Assembly: GCF_020523925.1 (NCBI RefSeq)
Contig: NZ_JAJAPW010000007.1
Span: 54,422-118,421, forward strand
DNA length: 64,000 nt
Direction of reading: 5' to 3'
DNA from: Neotamlana laminarinivorans
GTDB taxonomy: Bacteria > Bacteroidota > Bacteroidia > Flavobacteriales > Flavobacteriaceae
The notes below the pieces were generated by a model. It made no database searches and was not told where the DNA came from. It worked only from the letters and a program-made list of their open reading frames with translations. The position numbers and the translations under genes are program-made. Position 1 is the stretch's first letter; every line of letters starts with the position of its first letter. This document shows positions 1-8,497 of this stretch, in pieces.

Positions 1-795
1 TCAGGAGGTATTATGTTGCCCAATCATTCTCCATTAATTATTGCAGAACAATTTGGAACTCTAGGTACTTTGTATCCCAATAGAATTGACTTAGGTTTAG
101 GAAGAGCTCCGGGAACAGACCAAATTACAGCAGCAGCTATTCGGTCTGATTTTTTTAATGCGGCACAATCATTTCCTTCCGAAGTTGAAAAAATTCAAGA
201 CTATTTTTCTGTAGATAATCAAAATGAAAAAGTAAGAGCAGTAATAGCCGAAGGTGTTAATGTACCAATGTATATTTTGGGTTCTAGTACAGATAGTGCT
301 TATTTAGCTGCAAAAAAAGGATTGCCTTATGCTTTTGCTAGTCATTTTGCACCAACACATTTAGCTAATGCGTTTAAGATTTATCATGAAAATTTTCAGC
401 CTTCAGAAAGTTTAAGTCAACCTTATACACTTGCGGGTGTTAATATAATAGTTGCAGATACTGATGCTGAGGCAGAACAAATTTCTACTTCATTATATCG
501 CATGATTGTTAATTTTTTAAGCGGAAAAAGAAGTTATTTACAACCGCCAACAGAAATGACATCAGATTTAAAAGCATTAACAAATCACCCATCGGTGCAG
601 CAAATGCTTAAATATACCTTTATAGGCAGTAAGGAAACAGTTAAGGCTAAAATTTTAGACTTTATTAATACAACTCAGGTTAATGAAATTATTGCGGTTA
701 CCAATATTTATGGTATAGAAAACCGAATAAAATCTTATCAATTATTTGCACAAGTAATGCAAGAGATAAATGCTAATAAATCTGCTTTAGTATAG
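1..795 (+). CDS. LLM-class flavin-dependent monooxygenase, 5' end outside window
   Basis: This is the C-terminal part of a luciferase-like (bacterial luciferase/alkanal monooxygenase family) FMN-dependent oxidoreductase. The frame is open from the first base and reads [12 protein letters not shown], which is internal family sequence, so the ATG at 13 is an internal Met and the true start lies upstream. The motif [10 protein letters not shown] and the following helical region are typical of this group. About 264 residues are visible of a family that is usually near 330. Physiological substrates of these homologues are generally unknown, so no specific reaction is assigned. Confidence 0.85.
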   Translation, partial: SGGIMLPNHSPLIIAEQFGTLGTLYPNRIDLGLGRAPGTDQITAAAIRSDFFNAAQSFPSEVEKIQDYFSVDNQNEKVRAVIAEGVNVPMYILGSSTDSAYLAAKKGLPYAFASHFAPTHLANAFKIYHENFQPSESLSQPYTLAGVNIIVADTDAEAEQISTSLYRMIVNFLSGKRSYLQPPTEMTSDLKALTNHPSVQQMLKYTFIGSKETVKAKILDFINTTQVNEIIAVTNIYGIENRIKSYQLFAQVMQEINANKSALV

Positions 796-825
796 TAATA
801 TTATGGTTGTTATGTGTAAGCTTTT

Positions 826-2118
826 TTATTTTATGCGTAACAACCAAACTTTATTAAATCCATCTTCTTTTTGTTTGCTAAAGGTACGTTCAACGGCTAA
901 TTCTTTATCATCATAACGATCTACATAAATATAATAGAATTTATCGCCAGTTTTACGTCCTGCTCTAGCATAAATACCTTGAGATTTTAAACGTTCTACT
1001 TCTTTGTTGGCATTGTTTTCGTTAACAAAACTTCCTAAAATTATATAATAACCAGATTTTAAGACACCGTTTTCAATATCGGAAGGAGAATCTTCACTCA
1101 TTACAGGTGTATCGCTAGCGTTAGTTTTTTCTGTGTTTGTTTCAGTAATAAAATCTTCAGCTATATCTTCTGTTTCTGAGGTTTGTTCAACAGTTTCGGT
1201 AATTATAGGTTCTGGTTTTTTTTCTTTCTTTCTTCTACCTAATTTCTCTCTACTTCGTTTAACGTTAGCTAACCATTCTGGTATTTCTTGTTCTTTTGGT
1301 GTTAAATCTACGGAAACCCCTACAGAATGCACACGATTAAAGTTTTGAGAACCTAGGGCACTTTCAATAGAGTAGCTTACTCTAAAATATTTAAAAAAGC
1401 GTCCGCTAATGGTAGCATTAAAAGAATAATCGTCCTTATAGCTTAAAGCCAATTCGTAATTGCCTTTGTAATTAATATTGGCAGCACCTTCAACAATGTT
1501 TAAGTCGCTGTAAGAGTTGTATTTTGCCATAGGCGTAATCCTTAAATTATCAGAAACTCTTATTCTGTAGGCTGCATATGCTGTATAACCATCACTACTG
1601 GTTAAGGGTTCGATTGGAGCTAAAGACAAATCATTTTGAATTGGGTATGTTGTTAAAAAACCACCAATGGTTAAGTTAAAATTAGTGTAATGTGCCCCCA
1701 ATTTATAAACAGAACTAAAGCTATTATCGTTCGATGATCTATTTTCGTTAACTCTATCTATACCAATTGAAGCTCCTAGGTTAATGTAATTAAATTCGTT
1801 ACCTAAATTAAATTTAAACCGTGTATTTAAGAATAGTTGTGTATAGTGATAAATTTGATAGCTATGATTTGAATAATCTAAACCAAAAGCAAAATTATCA
1901 AAAGGAGCTAATTGTGCATTTACATATTGTGATGTGTTAGATATGTTTGTGTCTGAAGCCTGAATAATTCCTGTCATGTTATAACGACCATTTAAAGCTA
2001 AAAATGAAGGATCGTCTAAATATGGATTTATAGGATTTTGATTAGGAAAAACTACACGTTGGCCAAATATTGAAATAGAGACGAATAGAAATAATACAAT
2101 GCAGTTGGCCTTTTTCAT
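826..2118 (-). CDS. PorP/SprF-family outer-membrane protein with C-terminal SPOR domain
   Basis: A 430-residue exported protein. An N-terminal signal peptide (about 1-19) is followed by the PorP/SprF start, with NPINPYLDDPSFLAL near residues 27-41, and a beta-rich region to about 280 that should form the outer-membrane domain. A charged linker rich in Glu, Lys and Thr (about 285-350) leads to a SPOR-like domain (about 352-430; GYYIILGSF). PorP/SprF proteins work with type IX secretion and gliding in Bacteroidota. SPOR domains bind denuded peptidoglycan, so this protein could link an outer-membrane complex to the cell wall. The gene is convergent with the monooxygenase and looks monocistronic. 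Family assignment is good; the exact role is inferred. Confidence 0.8.
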   Translation of the reverse strand: MKKANCIVLFLFVSISIFGQRVVFPNQNPINPYLDDPSFLALNGRYNMTGIIQASDTNISNTSQYVNAQLAPFDNFAFGLDYSNHSYQIYHYTQLFLNTRFKFNLGNEFNYINLGASIGIDRVNENRSSNDNSFSSVYKLGAHYTNFNLTIGGFLTTYPIQNDLSLAPIEPLTSSDGYTAYAAYRIRVSDNLRITPMAKYNSYSDLNIVEGAANINYKGNYELALSYKDDYSFNATISGRFFKYFRVSYSIESALGSQNFNRVHSVGVSVDLTPKEQEIPEWLANVKRSREKLGRRKKEKKPEPIITETVEQTSETEDIAEDFITETNTEKTNASDTPVMSEDSPSDIENGVLKSGYYIILGSFVNENNANKEVERLKSQGIYARAGRKTGDKFYYIYVDRYDDKELAVERTFSKQKEDGFNKVWLLRIK

Positions 2119-2215
2119 GATTTGAAGCTTTTATATGAAGTAAAGTTAAAAAAAATACAACAGTTACTAATATAATCCTTTTACAAAACTATATGTAACT
2201 TAAAATAAAACCGAA

Positions 2216-3001
2216 TTATTGTTTTTTAGTTGTTTTAAAGTTTAAAAACTCTACAAAAAGTGAAAAGGCAATAGCAAAATACAAATAACCCTTTGGTATG
2301 GCACCAACCTCGTTGCCAAATAATTTGGTGTGCGATAGGTGAGCGGCTTCGGTAATTAGCATAAACCCAATTAGAATTAAAAAGGCTAAGCCAAGTAGCT
2401 GTATACTAGGGTGGTTATTAATAAATTTACGAATTGGATTTGCAAACCCAATCATTATGGCTATTGAAATTACAACAGCAATTATCATGAGTACTAAAGT
2501 GTAATTATGGTTTGGGTGTAAACCGTTTGTCATACCAACCGCAGTAAGTATAGAATCGATTGAAAATATAAAGTCTATAATTAAAATTTGTGTTATGGCT
2601 TGCTTTAGGCTTTGCATTTTTTTGCCTTTAAGATTTTGTTCACTGTGGTTGGGGTGTTCAACTTTTTCATGAATTTCGCTAGTACTTTTATATATTAAAA
2701 AAATACCACCAACAAAAAGTATTACGGCTTGCCAACTTATCTCGGCATGAAACCACGACAGGTTAACAGTATAAAAAGGTTCTTTTAAACCTACTAAAAA
2801 ACTAACAAAAAACAATAAAATAATACGCTGCGCCATGGCTAAAAGTAAACCAATATTTGTGGCTTTACTTCGTTGGTTTTCTGGTAATTTGTTGGCTGCA
2901 ATAGATATGAATACAATATTGTCAATGCCTAAAATAATTTCTAAAAAAGTTAAGGTTAGTAACGCCATTATAGCGTCTGTTGTAAGTAAAAAATCTATCA
3001 C
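2216..3001 (-). CDS. TerC-family integral membrane protein
   Basis: A 261-residue polytopic membrane protein of the TerC/Alx family. It has about seven hydrophobic segments and the two internally related acidic motifs, LEIILGIDNIVFISI near residues 20-34 and IDFIFSIDSI near 142-151, whose Asp and Glu residues are conserved in the family. TerC proteins are linked to tellurite resistance and, in better studied cases, to manganese export or metal loading of exported proteins. A histidine-rich loop near residue 115 (EHPNHSEQN) may bind metal. The neighbours give no more specific role. Confidence 0.85.
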   Translation of the reverse strand: MIDFLLTTDAIMALLTLTFLEIILGIDNIVFISIAANKLPENQRSKATNIGLLLAMAQRIILLFFVSFLVGLKEPFYTVNLSWFHAEISWQAVILFVGGIFLIYKSTSEIHEKVEHPNHSEQNLKGKKMQSLKQAITQILIIDFIFSIDSILTAVGMTNGLHPNHNYTLVLMIIAVVISIAIMIGFANPIRKFINNHPSIQLLGLAFLILIGFMLITEAAHLSHTKLFGNEVGAIPKGYLYFAIAFSLFVEFLNFKTTKKQ

Positions 3002-3051
3002 AATAAAAAAGGTGTTTATATCAAATCTAATGAAAAATTAGACACAAAAAT

Positions 3052-3089
3052 AAAGCTTCAAAACATTTGTGAATTTGTTTTGAAGCTTT
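3052..3089 (-). terminator. Intrinsic terminator, 14-bp perfect stem
   Basis: AAAGCTTCAAAACA (3052-3065) is exactly complementary to 3076-3089, with a 10-base loop and A/T runs on both sides. It lies just downstream of the minus-strand peroxidase gene and so probably ends that transcript. It is nearly symmetric. Confidence 0.7.
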
Positions 3090-3115
3090 TCTAAATATGA
3101 ATCTAATATTGGTGT

Positions 3116-4942
3116 TTAATAGTTTTCGTAATCTTTATCGGTTAAAGTATTCATAAAGGCTATTATAGCATCAATTTCGTTTTCATTTAAATCTAAAGGA
3201 GTTGGAGGCAAGGTTTGATACGGCACATCTAGACCTAAACCTTGTCCGCCACCTAGGTTGTAAAACTCAAGAACCTGTTCTAACGTTTCAAAAGCACCGT
3301 TGTGCATGTAAGGAGCTGTAAGTGCAATGTTTCTAACGGTTGAGGTTTTAAAATAACCGCGACGTTCTTCAACTTCATAGGGGTAATATAATCCTGGGTC
3401 GTTATCTAAAACAGGATTTTCAAAATCTGATGTTTTAGTTAGACCTAAGTGTTCAAATTCGGTTTCTGCAAATTTTGGTGGTACAGTACCATAAAAAGTA
3501 GGCGGGAAATGGCAGGTTGCACAAGCGGCTTTTCCCATAAACAAATTAAAACCTAATACCTCTTTTTTAGTTAAAGTGTTTTCTAAATCTTGCATATTTC
3601 TATCGAATTTAGAATTAAATGGTGTTAAGCTTCTAATGTAGGAGGCAATGGCATTTCTAATGTTTCTATTAGTAATTTTACCTTTGTAAATAGAATCGAA
3701 TTGTTGTTTGTATTCTGGTTTAGCTTTAATGTTTTCTTCTAAGGTTTTTAAATCTATATGAAATTCATTTTTATTATTTGTAACGCCTACAATTTGGCCT
3801 TCTAAACCATCACCACGACCATCATAAAAAAAGCTTCTTTGGTATACCGCATAAGGAAGTGTTGGTGTGTTTCGCAGTAGTGGTTGGCCGTTAGTTCCTA
3901 AGGCAATTTTATTACCATCGGTAAATGCTTTTTCTTTTATATGGCATGTAGCACAGCTAATGGTGCCAGATCCAGAAAGTGAAGTATCGTTGAATAACGC
4001 TTTACCGAGAGCTATACTTTTTTCTGTGATTTTTGGAGTGTGAGGAGGCGAAAACATCTTTTTATTGAAGAAGGTTTCGGAAAACACATTAGTACTTTTG
4101 GGGTTTAACGCCCGAGAGGTACTTAGTTCTATATTCCAAGCATTAGCAGTTTGGTTTATTAGTTTTAATTGCTTGTTTGTGTGTTTTTTTATGAAACTAT
4201 ACCGATCAAAACTATCAAAATTACCTTGGTTAAGTGTTTTTATAGTAAGTTCTATTTCATTTAACCAAGCCTTATAAATTGATTCGTTTAAAGTGTTTTT
4301 GTAAATGGAAAGCACATGTTTTATAGACTCGTAATTATAAATGGCTTCTGTAAGTGAATTTGCAAGTACTGGCGAATCGAAACCTGTAATACCTTTTAAG
4401 GCTACGTTTACAATGGCATCTCGCATCATTTTTAAATGATGTCTGTCGCGTTGTTTTAAAATACCATGGTTTTTAACAATGTAAGGTATGCGCAGTTGTA
4501 AGTAGTTATAAACACGAAAAAGTTCTTTATTTTCAATAGTATCTTCGCCAAATAAGTATTCTTCAAGAACTTGATAGCTTTTAGGTTTAATTTTTTTAAT
4601 GTCGGTATGATCGTCTATTTCAATTTTAAGCAAATTAGGAGCATTCATCGATTGGTAATTCTCATAATCATATGCAATTAACAGCGGTTCAGCTCTCTTA
4701 TACCATTTTCTGCTTAGTAAAAGATTGTTTTGGTTTTCTTTTAAAGATTTTAGTGTATCTATTTTTTTTATGTAAAACGCAGCGCTATCTAAAGTTTGAA
4801 AATAATATTGCTTAATGTCGTCATTAAACATAGAATCACTTGTTGTAGATATTGTTTTTTCTGGAAGTGTTTCCGTTTTTTTACAAGAATAATTAATTAA
4901 AATTAACGGAAGTATTAGCCATAAAGCTTTAAAAATTTTCAT
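3116..4942 (-). CDS. Di-haem cytochrome c peroxidase (MauG/CCP-like) lipoprotein with helical N-terminal domain
   Basis: A 608-residue protein. It begins with a lipoprotein signal whose lipobox Cys is near residue 20 (LINYSCKK), then a helical region (about 30-280) with no motif I recognise, perhaps imelysin-like. The C-terminal half (about 290-608) is a di-haem peroxidase domain with two CxxCH haem sites, CATCHIKE near 329 and CATCHFPP near 472, plus YDGRGDGLEGQ and APYMHNGAFETLEQVL, which are typical of bacterial CCP/MauG proteins. These reduce hydrogen peroxide or oxidise protein or small-molecule substrates in the periplasm. The family core is about 330 residues; the extra length is the N-terminal domain. 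The gene follows a lipoprotein gene on the same strand. Confidence 0.85.
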   Translation of the reverse strand: MKIFKALWLILPLILINYSCKKTETLPEKTISTTSDSMFNDDIKQYYFQTLDSAAFYIKKIDTLKSLKENQNNLLLSRKWYKRAEPLLIAYDYENYQSMNAPNLLKIEIDDHTDIKKIKPKSYQVLEEYLFGEDTIENKELFRVYNYLQLRIPYIVKNHGILKQRDRHHLKMMRDAIVNVALKGITGFDSPVLANSLTEAIYNYESIKHVLSIYKNTLNESIYKAWLNEIELTIKTLNQGNFDSFDRYSFIKKHTNKQLKLINQTANAWNIELSTSRALNPKSTNVFSETFFNKKMFSPPHTPKITEKSIALGKALFNDTSLSGSGTISCATCHIKEKAFTDGNKIALGTNGQPLLRNTPTLPYAVYQRSFFYDGRGDGLEGQIVGVTNNKNEFHIDLKTLEENIKAKPEYKQQFDSIYKGKITNRNIRNAIASYIRSLTPFNSKFDRNMQDLENTLTKKEVLGFNLFMGKAACATCHFPPTFYGTVPPKFAETEFEHLGLTKTSDFENPVLDNDPGLYYPYEVEERRGYFKTSTVRNIALTAPYMHNGAFETLEQVLEFYNLGGGQGLGLDVPYQTLPPTPLDLNENEIDAIIAFMNTLTDKDYENY

Positions 4943-4966
4943 TTTTAAGATAGTTAAATTTTATGC

Positions 4967-4999
4967 AAAAAGGCTCCTAGTAAATAGGAACCTTTTTTT
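4967..4999 (-). terminator. Intrinsic terminator between lipoprotein and peroxidase genes
   Basis: An imperfect stem (AAAAAGGCTCCTA against TAGGAACCTTTTT, one mismatch) with a short loop and a U-run on either strand. It should end the minus-strand transcript from the lipoprotein gene, so the peroxidase gene would need its own promoter or read-through. Confidence 0.6.
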
Positions 5000-5020
5000 G
5001 ATTGTTTGAAATTGTTTGTA

Positions 5021-6613
5021 TTATCTAGGAAGTCCTGTAATTTTGAATAAAGCAGAACCTTCTTTAGCAGCATAAGCCTCGTCTATTGCAGTTGGATCGT
5101 AAAAAGCATGTCCGTCTGCTCTTGTTGAGTTATCTGGGTTATTATCAGCGTTCCAACCATGTACTTGAGCGCCTCCAATAAAAGTAGATTCTGTAGCTCC
5201 AATAATATCGGTAACATCAATTAAACCTGTAATTTCCCACATGCTAGTTGTGTTTCCAACATTTAATCCAGCGGCTGTAGTTTGGTCACACTCCATAACT
5301 TCTGTAAAAGCACCAGTAGCAATATCATATTGCCATAATTTTGCATATCCAACAATGTCTGCATTTAAAGAAGCATAACCATTAGGGTCTTCTTGAATGT
5401 AAGCATAATTTTCTGTAACTAAAATGTTGTCAGGAGAGTGCATACCATCTCCAATACCACCTTCTTTATCACCATCTACAATTACAGTTAATTTAGCATC
5501 GCCTGTTGGGTCGTTTTCATTTAACTCTAATTTGTAAACTCTACCAAAAGAAGTTCCTCTGTTTGCTAAATCTGGGTTATCGCTACGAATTCTTCCTGTA
5601 GCATTAAAAAATACATTTCTGTTGTTTGCAGCCGATCCTTTTTGCCAATCGATATCTTCAATTCTTTGGAAACCAATAGCTGAAGCATCAATAGCCTCTT
5701 GGTTTAATTCTGCTAAAGTACGCTCGGTTACTTCAACCCATTCTACGTCGTATTCTGTACCTTCTGCCATACCCATTTCGAATAATTGACCACCTTCACC
5801 AATACCAGTTTCAACAGGATTTTTTCCTCTTAAAACATAAAGGCTACCAGTTTGTAAATCTCCAAGTCCGCCAACGTACATTGCAAAATGTGCTTGAGGG
5901 TACGTATTGTTACTATCGTCATCGCCCATAAAAACAACAGTTTGTCCTGGGTAAGCGTTTTTACCAATAGCAACGGCGTTTTCTGTTGCCCATTCACCTA
6001 AAGCAGGTAATCTTTCGGCTTCAACGCGATCTTCAGCAGAACGGAAAGGATTAATTTTATAAACACCTTTAGCGTTACCACCCCATTCTCCACCAGAAAG
6101 GAATAATGGACCAAAACCGTGCTCTTCCATAGTAATAGAAGAACCAGAACACATAGCTGTAAAAGCAGTTGCAGTGGCATTAACAATGTAATCGCCTTCT
6201 AAAGGTTGTAAATCTGAGTTTAAACGAATTCTAGCAATAGAGTAATCCACTTCTAGGTTGTTAATTAATGCGTAAGTTCCATCTTCGTAAGGGTAAAGTG
6301 CAGCACCATCCATGTAAGCTCCATAAACAAATGTAGAATCTGATGGTAAAATATCAGCAGATGTCATTATCATATTTAATTCTGCAGTTGAAGCAAAAGC
6401 ACCTTTTAAGGCAAATAATGAGTTAGGTGTAACAGAGCTTGTAAGAGGTTCTAATTCTGTAGCTGTAAGGTCTTCACCATCTTCACCATCTTCGCCATCT
6501 TCACCGTCAACGCCATCAATTCCGTTTTTTCCATCTTCAACATCACAGCTAACTAATGTAGCAGTAGATGTAAGTACAAATAATAATAAAAAGATTTGTA
6601 ATAGTTTTTTCAT
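5021..6613 (-). CDS. Secreted lipoprotein with collagen-like stretch; possible PhoX/DUF839-like beta-propeller
   Basis: A 530-residue exported protein. The lipoprotein signal ends at Cys 24 (ATLVSC). It is followed by a run of Gly-x-x triplets (GKNGIDGVDGEDGEDGEDGED, residues 29-49), a collagen-like acidic stretch. The remaining ~470 residues are rich in Asp, Gly and aromatics and contain FLSGGEWGGNAKGVYKINPF, MHSPDNILVTENYAYIQEDP and DGHAFYDPTAID. This pattern resembles the calcium-dependent PhoX/DUF839 phosphatase-like propellers, but I cannot confirm catalytic residues. A near-perfect palindrome lies upstream (6727-6745). The gene precedes a di-haem peroxidase on the same strand, with a terminator between. 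The function remains open. Confidence 0.6.
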   Translation of the reverse strand: MKKLLQIFLLLFVLTSTATLVSCDVEDGKNGIDGVDGEDGEDGEDGEDLTATELEPLTSSVTPNSLFALKGAFASTAELNMIMTSADILPSDSTFVYGAYMDGAALYPYEDGTYALINNLEVDYSIARIRLNSDLQPLEGDYIVNATATAFTAMCSGSSITMEEHGFGPLFLSGGEWGGNAKGVYKINPFRSAEDRVEAERLPALGEWATENAVAIGKNAYPGQTVVFMGDDDSNNTYPQAHFAMYVGGLGDLQTGSLYVLRGKNPVETGIGEGGQLFEMGMAEGTEYDVEWVEVTERTLAELNQEAIDASAIGFQRIEDIDWQKGSAANNRNVFFNATGRIRSDNPDLANRGTSFGRVYKLELNENDPTGDAKLTVIVDGDKEGGIGDGMHSPDNILVTENYAYIQEDPNGYASLNADIVGYAKLWQYDIATGAFTEVMECDQTTAAGLNVGNTTSMWEITGLIDVTDIIGATESTFIGGAQVHGWNADNNPDNSTRADGHAFYDPTAIDEAYAAKEGSALFKITGLPR

Positions 6614-6726
6614 GAGTTTTTGATCTATTTTTTGTTGTTAATTTGATGTGGTAAAGCTATAATTTAAAGAAGCTGTAATTGTTAATTTATTAAGGTGCTT
6701 GTTTTAAAATATTGTTAGACTAACTT

Positions 6727-6745
6727 TACCAAGGTTACCTCGGTA
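6727..6745. promoter_or_regulatory. Operator-like palindrome upstream of the collagen-like lipoprotein gene
   Basis: TACCAAGGTTACCTCGGTA is an inverted repeat with eight of nine base pairs matching around a central T. It lies about 115 bases upstream of the lipoprotein start on the minus strand and about 145 bases before bshC on the plus strand, in an otherwise plain AT-rich gap. It could be a regulator site. No regulator gene is next to it. Confidence 0.35.
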
Positions 6746-6889
6746 TTAATATTTAAAATGAGTTTAAATAGTGTAGGAGAAAATGTTTAAAGTTCCCATG
6801 AGATATCAAATCGGGAGTTTTTTCTTAACTTAATTTTTAGAAATTAACAATTGCAATAGCCGTATATTTACGGTTTCTTATAATCAACC

Positions 6890-8491
6890 ATGCAAAAACA
6901 AAGTCTTCCGTTTAAACAAACAGGTTACTTTTCGCAGTTAATTTGCGATTATTTAGACCAAAAAACAGAGTTAAATACGTTTTACAATAATTACCCGAAT
7001 TTAAGTAGCTTTAAAAAGCAAATAGAAGAAAAACAAAAGGGGTTTAATAAAAATACGCGACTCGTTTTAGTAGAAAGTTTAAAACGTCAATATGCTCAAT
7101 TAAATACTTCAGATAAAACCTTAAATAATATTGATCTTTTAAAAGAAGATAACACATTTACAGTTACAACAGGACATCAGTTAAATTTATTCACTGGGCC
7201 ATTATATTTTTTGTATAAAATTGTAGCTACTATAAATTTAACAGAACAATTAAAAAAGGAATATAAAGAACAACATTTTGTACCTGTTTATTGGATGGCT
7301 ACAGAAGATCATGATTTTGATGAAATAAACTATTTTAATTTTAAAGGAAAAAAAGTAGTTTGGAATAAAGCTGCAAATGGAGCTGTTGGAGAACTGTTAA
7401 CCAATGGACTAGATGCTGTTTTTAATGTATTTTCAACAGAATTAGGTAGTAGTAAAAATGCAGAAGCCCTAAAACAACTTTTTAAAAGAGCTTATTTAGA
7501 GCATAGTAATTTAGCTGAAGCAACCCATTTTTTAGTAAACGAATTGTTTAAAGATTTCGGTTTGGTAATTATTGATGCAAACCAAAGTGAATTGAAGCGT
7601 CTTTTTATTCCTTATATAAAAGAGGAATTAATAAAACAGACCGCTTTTAATGAAGTAAACCAAACAAATGAAGCTTTAGTTCAAGTTTCGGATGTGTATA
7701 AAATTCAAGTAAATCCGCGTGAAATAAATCTGTTTTATCTAAATAAAAATTTACGAGAACGTATTGTTCTTCAAGATGAAGTTTACAAAGTTTTAAATAC
7801 AGATATTACTTGGAGTAAGAGTGAAATACTTAAACACCTCGAAGAGGCACCAGAACGTTTTTCGCCAAACGTTATTATGCGTCCGCTTTATCAAGAAGTT
7901 ATTTTACCTAATTTATGTTACATTGGTGGTGGCGGAGAGTTGGCATACTGGTTTCAGTTAAAAGATTTTTTTACAGCTGTAAATGTGCCGTTTCCTATAT
8001 TGTTGTTACGCAATTCTGTGTTGTTACAGTCCAATAATCAGCAAAAAAAGCTTGAAAAACTTAATATAAGTACCGAGCATTTATTCTTGAAAAAGCATGC
8101 CTTTATAAATAAGCGTGTGCGAGATATATCGAATGTAGACATCGATTTATCACCTCAAAAAGAACATTTAGTAAATCAGTTTAAAGATTTATATACATTA
8201 GCCGAAAAAACAGATAAATCTTTTATAGGTGCAGTAAAAGCACAAGAAATAAAGCAAATAAAAGGCTTAGAAGCTTTAGAAAAGCGTTTGCTACAAGCTC
8301 AAAAACGCAAGTTAAAAGATGAGGTTGAGCGTGCTACCACAATAAAAAACGAATTATTTCCTAATGAAAGTTTACAGGAACGTTATACCAACTTTTCTGA
8401 AATATATCTGGAATATGGCGATAATTTAATTAAAGCCTTAGTTTCTAATCTAGAACCGTTAAAATCAGAATTTTTAATAATCACGCTATAA
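6890..8491 (+). CDS. bshC: Bacillithiol biosynthesis cysteine-adding enzyme BshC
   Basis: A 533-residue cytoplasmic protein of the expected BshC length. The hallmark TTGHQLNLFTGPLYFLYK lies near residues 86-103, followed by PVYWMATEDHDFDEI near 131-145 and a coiled-coil region after about 440. BshC joins cysteine to glucosaminyl-malate to make bacillithiol, the low-molecular-weight thiol of Bacteroidota and Firmicutes. The next gene begins 6 bases after the stop, so the two are probably co-transcribed. A TATATTTA sequence near 6862 resembles the Bacteroidota -7 element. Recognition of the family is secure. Confidence 0.93.
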   Translation: MQKQSLPFKQTGYFSQLICDYLDQKTELNTFYNNYPNLSSFKKQIEEKQKGFNKNTRLVLVESLKRQYAQLNTSDKTLNNIDLLKEDNTFTVTTGHQLNLFTGPLYFLYKIVATINLTEQLKKEYKEQHFVPVYWMATEDHDFDEINYFNFKGKKVVWNKAANGAVGELLTNGLDAVFNVFSTELGSSKNAEALKQLFKRAYLEHSNLAEATHFLVNELFKDFGLVIIDANQSELKRLFIPYIKEELIKQTAFNEVNQTNEALVQVSDVYKIQVNPREINLFYLNKNLRERIVLQDEVYKVLNTDITWSKSEILKHLEEAPERFSPNVIMRPLYQEVILPNLCYIGGGGELAYWFQLKDFFTAVNVPFPILLLRNSVLLQSNNQQKKLEKLNISTEHLFLKKHAFINKRVRDISNVDIDLSPQKEHLVNQFKDLYTLAEKTDKSFIGAVKAQEIKQIKGLEALEKRLLQAQKRKLKDEVERATTIKNELFPNESLQERYTNFSEIYLEYGDNLIKALVSNLEPLKSEFLIITL

Positions 8492-8497
8492 TATTAA

